Assembly (NCBI RefSeq): GCF_020382885.2
Contig: NC_058497.1
Span: forward strand, 19,956,330 to 20,020,329
Direction: 5' to 3'
DNA from: Scatophagus argus
Lineage: Eukaryota; Chordata; Actinopteri; Scatophagidae
DNA length: 64,000 bases
The notes below the pieces were generated by a model. It was not told the DNA's origin, searched no databases, and was given only the letters and a program-made list of their open reading frames with translations. Position 1 is the stretch's first letter; every line of letters begins with the position of its first letter. Below are positions 12,591-28,640 of the stretch, one piece after another. A program made the translations under genes and the position numbers.

Positions 12591-12771
12591 ATCAAACGCT
12601 TTGCCAAGTCCTGAATTGCAACCTCTTTTTATTTCTGTCTGCTTGACTGACAGCTTGCCTTTTCTTCTTCTTTTTTTTTCTTTTTACTCACAAGGACATC
12701 TTTTCTCGGTTTGTGCACGCCGCCCATCCCCCACTTCCTCTTATTACACTTGGTGTGACTCTGAGGTTTGG

Positions 12772-12785
12772 GTTGCCGTGGCAAC
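12772..12785. promoter_or_regulatory. Perfect palindromic X-box (RFX site)
   Basis: GTTGCCGTGGCAAC is a full 14-base inverted repeat matching the RFX X-box consensus (GTNRCC, spacer, RGYAAC). RFX factors bind such sites at MHC class II and cilia genes. It lies in a gene-free region between the ca4-like gene and the double-SH3 gene, in a locally GC-richer patch. No coding exon was found next to it. Confidence 0.6.
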
Positions 12786-13762
12786 GGAGGACACAGGCCC
12801 GTCTCTATTCTATTTGTGAAGTTTCTGTTGTTGCAAGCATATTGCACATTTGCTGCTGGGATAGGGAAGAGCCTTGCACCACCAGCCCCCACCCACACCT
12901 TGTCAGAAACATGCAGGCGTGAATGAGTTCTCAGAAATATCAACGAGATATGAGTCTCTTCCTCTAATCTATAGAGAAGATTTTACTTTTGCACTTCTGC
13001 AAAATTATGGTCCAGTTAGGGGCAACGACGCTAAGGAGGCACCATACACAAATGTTTAACAGCTCCAGCGCCGCTAAAATTAGCTCACTCAATCAATAAA
13101 GTTCACTAATAATCTTTGATTTATTTTGATCTTTGGTCATTATGTCGCTGTTTGAAAGTATAAGCCTCAGTGCAGCTTCGGTAAAGAGTATTTTGTCCTG
13201 AGATAACCCATCCACATTCACATAAATTATTACTGGGGTCAATAACTGCTTGCATTAGTGTCTTCTGACTTCTTTGTTAAAAGCAGGTGTTGCCTTGTAA
13301 CTGTGTGTCCTTAAAAGGAACGAGCTCACGGCTGGCAGCAGTGGTGCAGTCTGCATGGGCGTGGGCTTATGATTTGCATGTGCGTGTGCATGTGCGTGTG
13401 CATGTGTGCACATGTGGAAATTAACTAAGTACACACAAAATAAATTCTAAGGTACCATTACTTTGAGGATTTCAAGATTGTGAAATGTTTTTCCACTGGA
13501 TGACATTTATCTTATGTCCACAGTCACTTCACTGAGTGAGATTGCATATTAAAATATGTATAATACTGAAATATACTGCATTATTAGAATCACTACCCAA
13601 GCATATATAAAGTAGTTGGAGCAGCTACAAGTTGATGATCCATTATTTATTTCTTAACCAAAGATTTATTTCTCATAAACATGAAAACATTTGATATATT
13701 TTACAACAAATTATTTTTTACTTTACCTAAGAGGACATGTTCACTGTTTCACATACTGTTCA

Positions 13763-13814
13763 TACCACAGTGTGTGTGTGTGCATGAGCATGTGCACACA
13801 CTTCTATGCATGTA

Positions 13815-13853
<39 letters not shown>
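13763..13853. repeat. (TG)n microsatellite
   Basis: There is a short interrupted TG tract near 13770, then a pure (GT)n run at about 13817-13852. CATGTG-rich DNA at 13375-13415 is a related, degenerate tract. Confidence 0.9.
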
Positions 13854-13854
<1 letters not shown>

Positions 13855-13876
13855 CTGTTAGAGCTTTTCCTGTGTT

Positions 13877-13962
13877 AACCACGTGGTTCAGACAGGGTTA
13901 ATAAAAAGATCACGTTCACTTCTGGGTTTTCTTTCTTCTTCGGAGTCCAAATGTCGGTAAGA
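13877..13962 (+). promoter_or_regulatory. Candidate promoter with first exon
   Basis: Within 86 bases the sequence has a 12-base palindrome AACCACGTGGTT (E-box core CACGTG), a TATA-like TTAATAAAAAG about 20 bases on, a pyrimidine-rich TTTTCTTTCTTCTTC stretch like a TOP start, and then ATGTCG directly followed by GTAAGAC, a good splice donor. This is how many short first coding exons look. I could not find convincing following exons: a GAGGAGCTACTTTAC segment after an acceptor-like TGCAG near 14051 gives only a few codons before a stop. It may be a non-coding RNA or chance. Confidence 0.35.
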
Positions 13963-15277
13963 CCCTGACAGCAAGTGATTGAGATGAAAATATTGTAGTT
14001 GTTTGTTTTATTTGTTGTATTTTTCCAATTGAAATGCATTATAATATGCAGGAGGAGCTACTTTACACATTGTTTATATCCTAACAGAATAATTTTAAGC
14101 AACTTTATGGTCAAATAGTGACGGGGTGAAACTGGTAACAACTGGTTTTAATGTTTCTCCCTCACGAAATGACCTTAGGGAAGCTTCTTGTGTCACATTT
14201 TATTTGTGAAAACTTGCTTTTGCTCAACCCGTCACGTCTTCAGTGTTTGCCGTGGAGCGACCAGAAACCACAGATGTACAGTGTTGTCACCCATAAAGTA
14301 GAAAGCACTACTAAACTTCACTATACAGTGTAGTGTTTCCTACTTTATGGATGAGTATACTGTTGGCTGCAGAGAAATCTACAGAAGAAACCATCAGCCC
14401 GCCATGAAAACTTGCTGAATTTCTCTGTTGCTTTTGTCATTTTGTATTGTGTTCATTGTTTACAAATTCAATAATAATGAACCTGTCCGAATATATGCAT
14501 ATATATGTATTTTTTTTTTTAAATTGATGTCATAAAATCATATACCAGTACCAGCAAGAAGCTTAGAGGTGTGGTTAAATGAAAGCAGCAAAGCACCTTT
14601 ACAAATTAAATACAGTTTATTTACACATTTACAACACTTACAGTGATTTAATCATTTCCTTTATACAAAATTTTCTAAGTGATTTTTTTTTACATACAAA
14701 TTGCAGAAAATATATAAATAGGATATAAGGCAAATATGGACGTACTATATTAATACACTCTGGTCTGCAAAAAACTGAGACTAAGAGTGTATTATTAAGG
14801 CTAAAATAATGTACCTATTGCCATCAGGTATGATTGAAATAATTACAGTATGTTCATATTGTAATTACAAATATACATATAGCCTGTATTGAATTTCATT
14901 TTGTAAAATTAGCCATTGGCTCATGTTGAAAGTGAAAGCAGACAGTCAAATACAAGGTGAATTCCAAAAATATTCCTGACTTGTAATTTTCTGTTTCTTT
15001 GTTTACCCAATGATTTGTCATTTTTTGTCAAAAATTTTCAATAAATGAATTATGTGACAATTGTATAATGAGAACTCTTTTCACTTTGCATAATCCTGAT
15101 CAAAACCGATAATACTGGCGGTACTGGATTAATTAGTCGCTTATCTGTACAGATCCCGTCACTGATTTGCAATCTAGAACAGGTGCAGTGCCGTGCTATA
15201 ATAAAAAATGTAAAAATAAATAATTTTAACACATAATAAAACCCTGCTGATTTCTGACTGTGTGCGACAGTCAGCTT
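13963..15277. other. Gene-free, AT-rich
   Basis: No coding exon is recognised. The 3' UTR of the double-SH3 gene probably lies just below 15278 on the minus strand. Confidence 0.5.
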
Positions 15278-16773
15278 CTAATCCCAGGGCAGCGGCTGCA
15301 GAAAGTTTGATGGAACCAAACCTCGCCGTCCACACAGATCGCCCTAAAATTCAGATGAAATTTAAACTTGTGTGCAAAATTCAGCGCAAGAACTAACGAG
15401 CAATCATTGCATTGACACTCACATAGTAAAATCCATCTTGATCCATGTCACCTAACACATATATGATGTCTCCAGAACGAAAGCCAAGTTCAACCTTTGA
15501 GACACAAAAACAGGAAATTATGATTAGGATTTAAAACACAAACCTCGTTGTGGTATTTGAAAGAGCAGACACTAGCTGTTACGAACATAATGCGGTTCAC
15601 GTCTCATGGTAGTGCTTACTTCACTGTCCATGTTGGGTGAACTCTCCCATGGATCGTAGTCAAATAAGGCCACCATTCGTCGGACGACCACGTCATCAGG
15701 GATGCTGGCTGTGTCGCTCATATCTGGCGTTAAAGACATACCTGTGAGCCAAAGTACACAAACACTGCTTTCAAATCACATGACTTTAATCCTAAAAGAG
15801 AAGAGAATCAATGTGCACAAGGGTGTTCACAACAGCCTTTGAGCAGGCTGACTGAAAGAAATCGTTAGTGCAATTTTTACTTCACACTTTTGCAGGATAC
15901 ACTTGACTTCTATATTACTTTCACTTCTTTGAATGCGTCACGCATCTTGTTTCTTGTTTTTTGAACTGTAGTAGCTTCCTACAGTTACAAACATTCACCC
16001 TGAGGAGCAGCTCTTTGCAGATAACCTCTCACTTACTGCTTAGAGTCCTGCAGAAACTGAAGCCTCATACCTGTGTGGTCCACGGGGACGAATCCCTGCT
16101 GCATAAGTAGATGCTTCAGGTACTCATCATCCACTGGGATTTCAGCCACCATGTTACTTGGCACATAACCAGAGAGACCACCGGACTCACCGTGATAGAA
16201 ACCATCAGGGTCTTTGTCTCCAACCACCTAATAGATGCAGAGATGGTTAGTTTCATTGCTGAGTTTTAGAACAAATGAGTGAATGTACTTATTTTCTTGT
16301 TGAGTTGAGAGATTCGGTGAAAAGGCAGCAAATCACATCAATCAGTTAGAAATGGTGACAGGAAATCAAGAAGAAAAGAAAAAAAGCTCATATCTCACAT
16401 TCGGCCGGCCTGAATTTGACACAAACAGGAAATAGGAACAGGAAATACAACTCATACATATGAGCTAAACTGAACAACATAAAAAAGCAGCACACCATTT
16501 CACCTGCACAGCTTTTAGATTAAGTTGCGAAAAGTAAAAGATGCTTTATACCTTGATTATCTGGCCCGGTACAAAAGGCAGCTCCTCTGCAGCCGTGTCG
16601 TAGTTGGGAGACATTGCAGCAGGGTTGTACGGGTAAAGAGCCACAAAGAGTCGGACGGTGGGTCTGGACACCTGGCTCGCAGTCTCAAGTTCCCATTCTG
16701 TGAGATCCTCTGGTGTGGCAATCCTCACTTCATCTGGGAATATCAAAACATCCAACTCCAGCCTTGTCTCCAT
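15278..16773 (-). CDS. Stand-alone double SH3 protein, RIM-BP C-terminal type
   Basis: Five exons (16552-16773, 16071-16227, 15620-15741, 15423-15494, 15278-15343) join in frame to 212 aa. The first SH3 begins RLFVALYPYNPAAMSPN and runs through GQIIKVVGDKDPDGFYHGE to GYVPSNMV. The second begins RRMVALFDYDPWESSPN and runs through GDIIYVLGDMDQDGFYY to GLVPSNFL. These are the SH3-II and SH3-III of RIM-binding proteins (RIMBP1/TSPOAP1, RIMBP2), which bind proline motifs in RIM and presynaptic calcium channels. The usual long coiled-coil, first SH3 and FN3 repeats are absent. The codon just before the ATG at 16773 is an in-frame TAA, supporting this start, although a splice acceptor within the first codons (ACAAG|G) cannot be excluded. 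It looks like a truncated duplicate retained as its own gene, with a short N-terminus (METRLELDVLIFPDE) I do not recognise. Confidence 0.8.
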
Positions 16774-17506
16774 TTACAGCCGTGTGAACGCTCGCCTGTC
16801 CACAGACAGATGGCCGCTGTAGACGGCAGACCTCTCCCTTCCCTTATCCTAATTTGAGGTAACTAAGCTAAGCAGAAGGAACAGTAATCCTCTTTGAAGC
16901 AAGTGGAGAGATTCATTAGTTCAGCACTGCCTGTTGCATTGTGGGACTGTACAATGCTAAGCTATAGCTGGGGAAAAAAAAGTTGCCAAAGAAGCCATTG
17001 ATTTGTTGTCTGGGTCAGATAACAGCATGTTGTTCTTTAGGCTGCTGTTTTCTGTCAAATATTACCACAGTGGATATGGTAAATTAATTTCTGAGAAAAC
17101 GGAGGCCTGCATTGAAAAATAATCAGTTTGATTCCCTGTATTGGAATATAAAAGTAGAGAAAAGAGTGATGAACCGTTCATTTCCTCAAAAGCAGCTGTT
17201 TACTTTTCATGAGAAATAAATTGCTAATGAAAAATACATAAGAAAATATAAGATTGCATCATAATCCTAATTAATTCTCTCTTTTTTTAAACTTTTCTAT
17301 TGCCATTTAAAACAATCTGTTTGTGAAATTACATGGTACAATTAAAGTACAATTAAACAAGGGTACAAGTGTGAAGAGTCAGGTTTTTACCTGCTCCTCT
17401 CTTGACCTACTTTATGTGTCACTGAAAGTCAACAGTTCCTCACTTCATGTCTGGCCAGGTCAACAGGTGATAATCTCTTCCTGTAGAAGAAGGCAAGCTT
17501 TAACAA

Positions 17507-17553
17507 TTCTGTGTGTGTGTGTGTGTGTGTGTTTGAGAGAGAGAGAGAGAGAG
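17507..17553. repeat. (TG)n followed by (GA)n
   Basis: A pure TG run passes into a pure GA run and then GGGG. It is a compound microsatellite. Confidence 0.9.
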
Positions 17554-17754
17554 GGGAACACAGCAAAAGATAAATAAATTAATAAATCATCTAACTGTGC
17601 AAATGGACACAGTTGATTTAAAAACATGTGTTTGTAACTCATAAAGGAAATTTAAGAGACGCTCAGCATTACTATTTGTGCCCCTTGTTAACAGTGAAGT
17701 TCATTTGTGCTCTCCCGAACAGGATGTATACATACATACATATATATACCTTGA

Positions 17755-18200
17755 TATTCAAGGTATTTGTACTTTACTTGAGGATTTCCATTTTCTTTTA
17801 TTTCAGTCTTTATACTTCTACTCCACCACATCTCAGAGACAAATATTGTACTTATTATTCAGTTTGTCTGACAGCTTTAGTTACTAGCTAGTCCTCCTGT
17901 CCAGTGAAAAGCATGTATTTTCAAAAACTCTCAACTTCTCAAGACAGTTTGAAACGCTCTTGGATAAGCTGTGAAATGTGCTTCTCACAGGACAGTGATG
18001 CCACAAACATATAATGATTATTATAATGATAATAGAATATGATGATGCAGACTGAACTAACCAACAGTACTTAAAGTAGTTCAAATGAACTCAACTTAAG
18101 TGTCTACATCAGTATAAATTGACTACACATAATGCAACAGTAGTATTAACCCCTTGAACACAAGGTATAACAGTAGACTTTATGCATGAGTAGTTATACT
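17755..18200. repeat. Teleost interspersed repeat
   Basis: It contains the blocks ACTTTACTTGAGGATTTCC, TTATACTTCTACTCCACCAC, CTGACAGCTTTAGTTACTAG and, near the end, AGTACTTAAAGTAGTTCAAATGA in the order typical of an abundant fish repeat. A short fragment lies at 1425-1510. I do not assign a class. Confidence 0.65.
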
Positions 18201-19895
18201 TTTCATATTATATATATATATATATTATTATATATTATATAAATTTTGCTGATCACACCTTTTTTAAATAAGGTTTTGAACGCAGGGATCTGCCACTCTA
18301 TGTGAGTCTTTACAAACCGCTGACCTGAGAACAGTTTCATTTGTGCATGTTTTAAAAGACACTTGTACTTTCAGTCGCTTCTCACAACAACAGCAACAAC
18401 AACAACTAAATCTTTCACTTTCAGACAACTGACTGACTGAAAGATGAGATGTCTCATCCTCAGGTACTTTCATTTCTCTTTTGGACCAGAGGAGGGAGCT
18501 GTGGTCATCTGTCTCTTTGCTAAGCGTGTTCTGCTCTCACTGTGCTTGTAAAATCGCTGCACTAATCCAAACTCACCAGCAGAGTTTGCCCTTTGCGTAG
18601 CTCCATGGCATTTGGCCTCGAATGATGGGAAATGATGGGGTCTCAGATTACAGTCCAGGGACGCCTTGTGGCTGCCCTGCAAAAATGATTACATCATGAT
18701 TATAAAAGTACAGAAAATCAGAATCTGTGTGGGATCATGTTGACAGTAAACAATCAAGTGGTCTTTAAATTCAAATCAAATCTTGATTTACCTTTAAAAA
18801 AACATTCGGGTTAAAAAAGAAAGAGGTCAGTTTCTCCTCCAACTGGGAAACAATAAGGGACTTTACCCCCTTTAAAATTCTGCTTAATCTCAAATCTTAA
18901 CCTCATTTGATCTAATCTGACACTCTACATTGGATGAAAAGGTCACCAAATCCGTTTTGACATATGTGTTTAGCAGAACACAATCATCTTTCAAGAATAC
19001 AACAATTTTCACACACCAATCCCTCTAACGTGTCCTCTTACAAGCCAAAAACCCTGAAAAGCAACCCAGGGTTCCCAAAATACGTTTCCATTAGACCGTT
19101 GACCCATCAACACGGCAGTGACTCCCCATCACACCTGCTGGCTGCTGATCCCAGAGTCACTGAGGTTCACTCTTTAAGCATGTGCAGTAAAAACTGATTC
19201 TCTGTGAAAGGGCCGAATCAGGAGGGGACACCATGTAAAATACAACTGTGCTCTCAAATCAGTGAGCCCATGGAGCAGCAGTGAGCAGTTCAGTGCCTTT
19301 GCAAACTTTCTTTCTTCAGTTTGCTTCTTGCATAAAGTTACTCTTGGAGTGAGTGAGTTATTTCTGTTATTATACTGGAATATTCCTACTTTTACTTATG
19401 TAAATAATTTGAATAGACCACATCCACCTCTGGGTTACAGGTGCATTGAGAATTTTCTGGATTAAACTGTATTTTGGTCCACATTCAGATCAGATCACCA
19501 CTTATTGAGTATTTGGGCTTCGAGCTGTGACTTTGCGCTTATCTCTGCATAAACCAGCAAAAGTATTGTGTCAGGACCTGCAGTGAAGCCCAGATCGGCA
19601 TGTGCAGGTTGGAAGTGAAACCTGGCCATCATACTTTAACCCCCTTCCCCACCAGCAGCAGCCCCCACGGCGAGATGCTGTGTCACACTAAGACCTCACC
19701 CCACCCCCATCGTCAGTCACGCTATACGCACCTCTTCCTTCAGAGGACTCAGTTTCCCAGAAGGCCTTTCACCCAGCTGCTCCCATCCATCCATCCCCTT
19801 TACTCCTACCCCTCTGGTTCCCATGTATGGAGTGTTACATCATTGACACCGACACCCACCCTTCTGAGTGATGACGCAGCCCGGGGAGAGTGTGT

Positions 19896-19965
19896 AAGGA
19901 GGAGGAGGAGGGGGAGGAGGAGGGGTGAGGGAGCGAGGGAGGGAGGGGAGAGAGGAGAGGGTGCC
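19896..19965 (+). promoter_or_regulatory. Purine-rich tract at ywhag 5' end
   Basis: About 70 bases are almost only G and A (GGA repeats, GGGGGAGGAGGAGGGG, GGGAGGGAGGGG), directly upstream of or inside the ywhag 5' UTR. Four closely spaced G runs could fold as a G-quadruplex. A CRE-like TGATGACGCA is just upstream at about 19869. No TATA box is seen, so this looks like a broad, GC-type promoter. Confidence 0.5.
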
Positions 19966-20116
19966 CCGTCTGCACGGAGAAACAGACAGACAGCAGGGAA
20001 CAGCTGCAGCACCAGGCTCGCGTAGGATTTCACTGCATTGCGATTTCAAATATCAATCAGTTCATCCCCAAAACCCAAGCAGAGCAGCTCGACAAAGCAA
20101 CCAAATATCCATCTAA

Positions 20117-24139
<4,023 letters not shown>

Positions 24140-25930
24140 AGAGAAACCACACTTCGAAAAAAAAAATATATGAAGGGCCGGTGGACTTTGGCAGCCGCTT
24201 TTGCCGATGATACTACCGCAGCAGCAGTTCTTTATTTTTCCATGTGTTAAAAGAAAAGAATCAAAGGAGAGGTGAGAGTGGAGGTTAAATCTTAGTTTAA
24301 ATATATATAGAAATATATATACAGTTGAAAGGGGCCTCCGTCTTCTTGATTTTCTCTTTGACATTTGCCAAAACCACTGATATGTCAGTCAATCAGCCTG
24401 AAGTGGTTGTTGTTGGATTGAAATGGCAGCCTCACACTGGCATAGGAACTGATCTTGTTCTGTCAAGATAAGCTGCTTAGTTAGGTTTTTGCGTGATAGA
24501 GATGCATCTGAGTCACTTGAGAGAGAAAATGCTTGAATGGGAATGCCTCACAAAAACTAGTTTGCATCGGTTCCAGTAGTAGTCTGTATGCGAGAAAGGG
24601 CCCTGAAAGTCATTCGTGTTAAACTCACACTTATCAGTGAAAAAGACAAAGTTTAAAACCAATTAGTCCCCCTCCCACACAAAAAAAAGGTGAGTAAAAA
24701 TGAGGACCGGATAGTGAAACCGATTCCCCCTCCTTCTGTCTGAAGTGTATTTGGCATCTCACAGATTAGTCTGTTATGTCACTGGAACCATAGATTCTTT
24801 TGGAGGTGAAGATTACTAAAAGGCAGAGACTTAACAATATAAAACAAAAACAAAAAAAGACAAAAAAATCAATAAAAGCAGCTTCAGAGTTTGTGGTTTA
24901 CTTCTGTGTTTGTTTTATTAAATGCACTTGCCTACTATACTGTTTCTTCATTGTAAGATGATGACAACAATAATATCGATAATTCAATATTGTGCATGCT
25001 GGTGATGTATTTATATACAGTAGCTTGACTTTATTAACTTATACTGTGGGTGTTAAGTATTCATATGATTGAGAAAAACAGGCTTTGTCTGATGTTGATT
25101 TCTAATTTCTAATTTATTTTTTTGTTTTGTTATGGTTTTTTGATTTGCTATACCAAAATGGTGATCGTAAAAATTGACCTGTAATGGGCGTTGCTATAGT
25201 GACATGCAATATGTGTATTTAATTTGTTAATGAAAGAAAAAAAAAAGGAAGATAAAACCTCACCAGTGATCACTTAATCTTACCAGCTGGTGTTTGTCAC
25301 ATTGAAGTATGATTATGATATATTTTGTTCTTTGAACAGTATTTAAGTACCTTTTTCTGTCATGCTATCAAGTTTAATAATGGTGAAGTTTTCGGGCTCA
25401 ATGTTTCTGTTATGAATTCACAAACATGGACCATATTTTATTTCTGACGGTATACTTTTTTCTTGTTTGTTTTTATACATTTTAGCTGTTCCTGAGTGAC
25501 AAAATATCTTGAATGTGAGTCATTATGTAGCAGTTGCACAAGAACCGAAATAATAGCTATGATAATAAAAAAGAATATGACTGAATTATACATGCACCAT
25601 TTCCATGGTGGTCTAGTGTATTGTTGTATTGTCACCGGTCAGAAAATTTTGTTTTCAAGGAAAACCATTTCATGGACAGGAAAGAAAAGAAAAGAAAAAA
25701 AAAAAAAAAAAAAAACGTTTTTGTGGCCAGAGGACAGTATGTGCTTTCTTTTTTTTTGTGCCTGTATCATCATTTGATATGCCTCTTTTGCAAGTTAACC
25801 TTTGCAGAAAATAAGGATTTATCTGCCAGTAAGATCCTGCAAGCATGTGTGCAAGATGTAACACTCTCCCTTCAAAGGTTCCTCACTTTTACATGTGTTT
25901 GACGGTACTGCTCTGTACAGCACACAGATA
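24140..25930 (+). other. Probable ywhag 3' UTR
   Basis: AT-rich DNA follows the stop, with several AATAAA-type signals (near 24870, 25565). An A-run lies at 25690-25713. The long extent is inferred from the known large 3' UTRs of YWHAG and is not demonstrated here. Confidence 0.4.
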
Positions 25931-26365
25931 TAAATATTCAACACCAGTGCATAGAAAAGCATAGAAAATTCAACAGTTTTGGTTACTGATAATCAAATGT
26001 GAGAATTCATGGCTTCAGGACGACTAGGAAGATGCTTAAGAGCACAGAAAGTTGCATAACAGATTATATTTAATACTACTGCTAATTCTATAGATTATTA
26101 CATTAATATATTCATACAGATGGCAGTTTTGGGGAACTTTTTTTTTTTTATTTTGGATGTAAAGGCTTAAGAGAGGAAACCAAAAGCCTTAAGGTCAGTC
26201 ACACAACCTCGTCTATGTATGCTAATTGTGTCACCATCGTGAGTCAGCCTCCGTGGGTTTGCACTGTATGTCACAGCTGCTTTTCTTTAATGCAGTATAA
26301 AGCTGATGGTCTCAAAGGTTCGCCAGACAAATCGCGTGAAACCCTAAAGCTGATCTGTACAACTG

Positions 26366-26370
<5 letters not shown>

Positions 26371-26409
<39 letters not shown>
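26371..26409. repeat. (CA)n microsatellite
   Basis: A pure CA run of about 19 units. Confidence 0.95.
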
Positions 26410-26410
<1 letters not shown>

Positions 26411-27365
26411 GTTTTCATTTTAAGCGTTGTGTTAAAACAAGTGGACTTTTTCTCACTTTTTAACATTTTTTGAACATGTCAGGAGACGTTCACTCATTGC
26501 CAAGAATACATTGCATTGTGTTCCTTTTCGACTGATTTCTGTTTTCTTTTTGTTTCTTGTTGTTTTCCTGTGGTTTGTGTTTTTACGTTTTCATTATTTT
26601 GGATGCTTGTTCTTGTTTCTGTGACATGAAAACATACCAGTACAAGAAAGCAGGAGGAGGAGGAGAAAAGAATTAGATTTAATTCGCAGATTAAAGAAGA
26701 GCTGACCTGCTGGATGTCAGCCAACAGGGTGAGGGGCAGCTGCTCAAAGCGGGATACAAAATGTATGCTCTGAGGAATTTTTGGTTGCCATCTGTTGCTC
26801 ATTAAAACTATTTGTTTATCGGTATTATTCTTTATTTTCATTTCTCTCTGTAGTAGCCATTTATAGTCACAGTGTCTGTGGGTGAACGTATGAGATGGAG
26901 TCTGTATTAGCTGCAGTGCAGAGACACTGCCAGCTCGCACAACAACTACAGTATGTCTTAAGGGAGGCTCTCTTCAAGGCCCCTGTGCTAATCATTAACT
27001 AAATTAGCGCATAGATCAAAGAATATAACTTCAGAAGACAACAGGTTTTATCATCACAGCGGAGGAGGGCTGCAATGAAATAAAATCCTGCATCTCATGG
27101 TGGACAGCGGAAGGACAATCTGCTTCTCTCTTAAATTAACATGCCAGTGGTATTTTACTCCCACAAGTGGAGTTTTATCTGAGTAACTGTGCGAATCCGT
27201 GTGTTTCAAAGCTCTCACACTGATTGATAAGCTGAAGTGGCAAACTGCTGGATCGCCCACCCTCAGTCTGCAGCCTCCTGCTGCAGCCTGCTGCACTGAA
27301 CCTTTCATGAGATGAAATTGTGTGCTTTGAGCGGCCCTCCTCAGCAGCCAATAGCTGACTGGCTC

Positions 27366-27412
27366 ACTCTCCGCAGCCACCAATCCTGTTCCTGTTGCTA
27401 GGGCTATAATAA
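27366..27412 (+). promoter_or_regulatory. CCAAT/TATA-like cluster without a gene
   Basis: On the plus strand, CCAATAG (about 27348) and CCAATCC (about 27380) precede GTTGCTAGGGC, a partial RFX-like half-site, and TATAATAA at 27405. The spacing resembles a focused promoter. The first ATG after it (27430) opens only a short Lys-rich frame. Confidence 0.25.
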
Positions 27413-28444
27413 GTGTCCCAGTATTAGCATGGCTCCTTGCTGCACTGCTCAGACACCTATTGCATCCTGTTATAAAAAAAAAAAAAAAGAAAGAAAGAAA
27501 GAAAGCTCAAAGCACACAGGAGGCATTAGGATTCAGCACCAGCCCACCTTCCATCCTGTGTTTTAATGCACTGCTACACTTTCAGGGACATTGGTGTCAG
27601 CTTTACAGGCAAATGTTGGTGACATTATACATCCCCAGAAACACTCAGGCCCTCTGATGGACCTGCAATTGGATCTCAGGCAGCTTCAAATTCAATTTAG
27701 CACTTTTAATGACGAATTCTGTCAAAGTAAATCATCAAATACATCCCGCATAGAACATAATGTCTGATTCATGTTGTTCACGTGAAATACAGCTATTTGT
27801 TCAGTCTGTCAGTTTATTCAGTTGATTTAACATACATCCCTGGAGAAGATTATGTTACGCATGTCTAAAGCTCACATCTACAGGATACATAAGAAACAGA
27901 AAATTGTTCTGATGCGACTCATTCTCACTTATACAATAACCGTTCCGTCTGATCACTTTCATCATACGGAGTATTATTTCCCTGAGGGAACGCCGGGATG
28001 ACAAGGCACAAAGGATCGTCAAGCTATAATTATGTCACACAAAGCCACACGGCCTCTAAATCACTGGATCGAATTCCTCCCCAGCGTCAGTGGACGTTCA
28101 CCACGATGCCACCTCAACAGCGTCTTGCTGAAAAGTTCCTGATGTTATAAACGAATATGTATCTTTGGCGGCACAGTGAAAATAAACTGTAGACGCCAGG
28201 TGCATCTTGAAGATCGTACAGGTAGGTTATTTTTGTCTCCTCTGAGTTCTTTGTAGAAAGGCAGATGTACGTACTTCCTCTCCTCTTCTTCAGTCAAGTA
28301 CAGACCCAGTGAAGGGAAAACAGAGAGGCTATACTATATATGCTCAAATAATTCTGTATTAAATATGTTTGTTTGCTTTCCTGCTGAGACTTGAGATGAA
28401 AAGATTGACACCAATGTTGCTGTCTGTTTGGTAAATAAGCCAGT

Positions 28445-28640
28445 GCCAGCACCCACTTAGCTTAGCTTAGCATAAAGGCCAACATCAGTGGGCCCAGTTC
28501 TGTTCGACTCCAACAAAATCCACCTAGCAGCACCTCTGTTGTTCTTTTGGAGGCAGTGACTCGCTGTAGACCTTGTGGAAATACTTCAGCACGTGACCTC
28601 CTAGCAAAGTACATTAGTTTTGCACGTTGGTTTTTGTATG
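28445..28640. repeat. 'TAGCTTAGCTTAGCATAAAG' repeat copy
   Basis: Shares the TTAGCTTAGCTTAGCATAAAGG head with copies near 32525 and 35340. This is a frequent teleost interspersed repeat of unassigned class. Confidence 0.6.

Larger units (their letters stand above)
16774..19880. other. Intergenic between double-SH3 gene and ywhag
   Basis: The two genes diverge here. The stretch holds a (TG)n-(GA)n tract at 17507-17553, a teleost repeat at about 17755-18200 and an (AT)n tract near 18215-18242. Open frames at 18264-18682 (minus) and 19600-20025 (plus) have low-complexity or repeat-like composition and no family. No RIM-BP FN3 or coiled-coil exon is seen upstream of the double-SH3 gene. Confidence 0.5.

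Noticed and set aside
19600-20025. 141-codon plus-strand open frame upstream of ywhag
   Set aside because: Composition follows the purine-rich tract (Arg/Gly/Glu runs); there is no family signature and it overlaps the ywhag 5' UTR.
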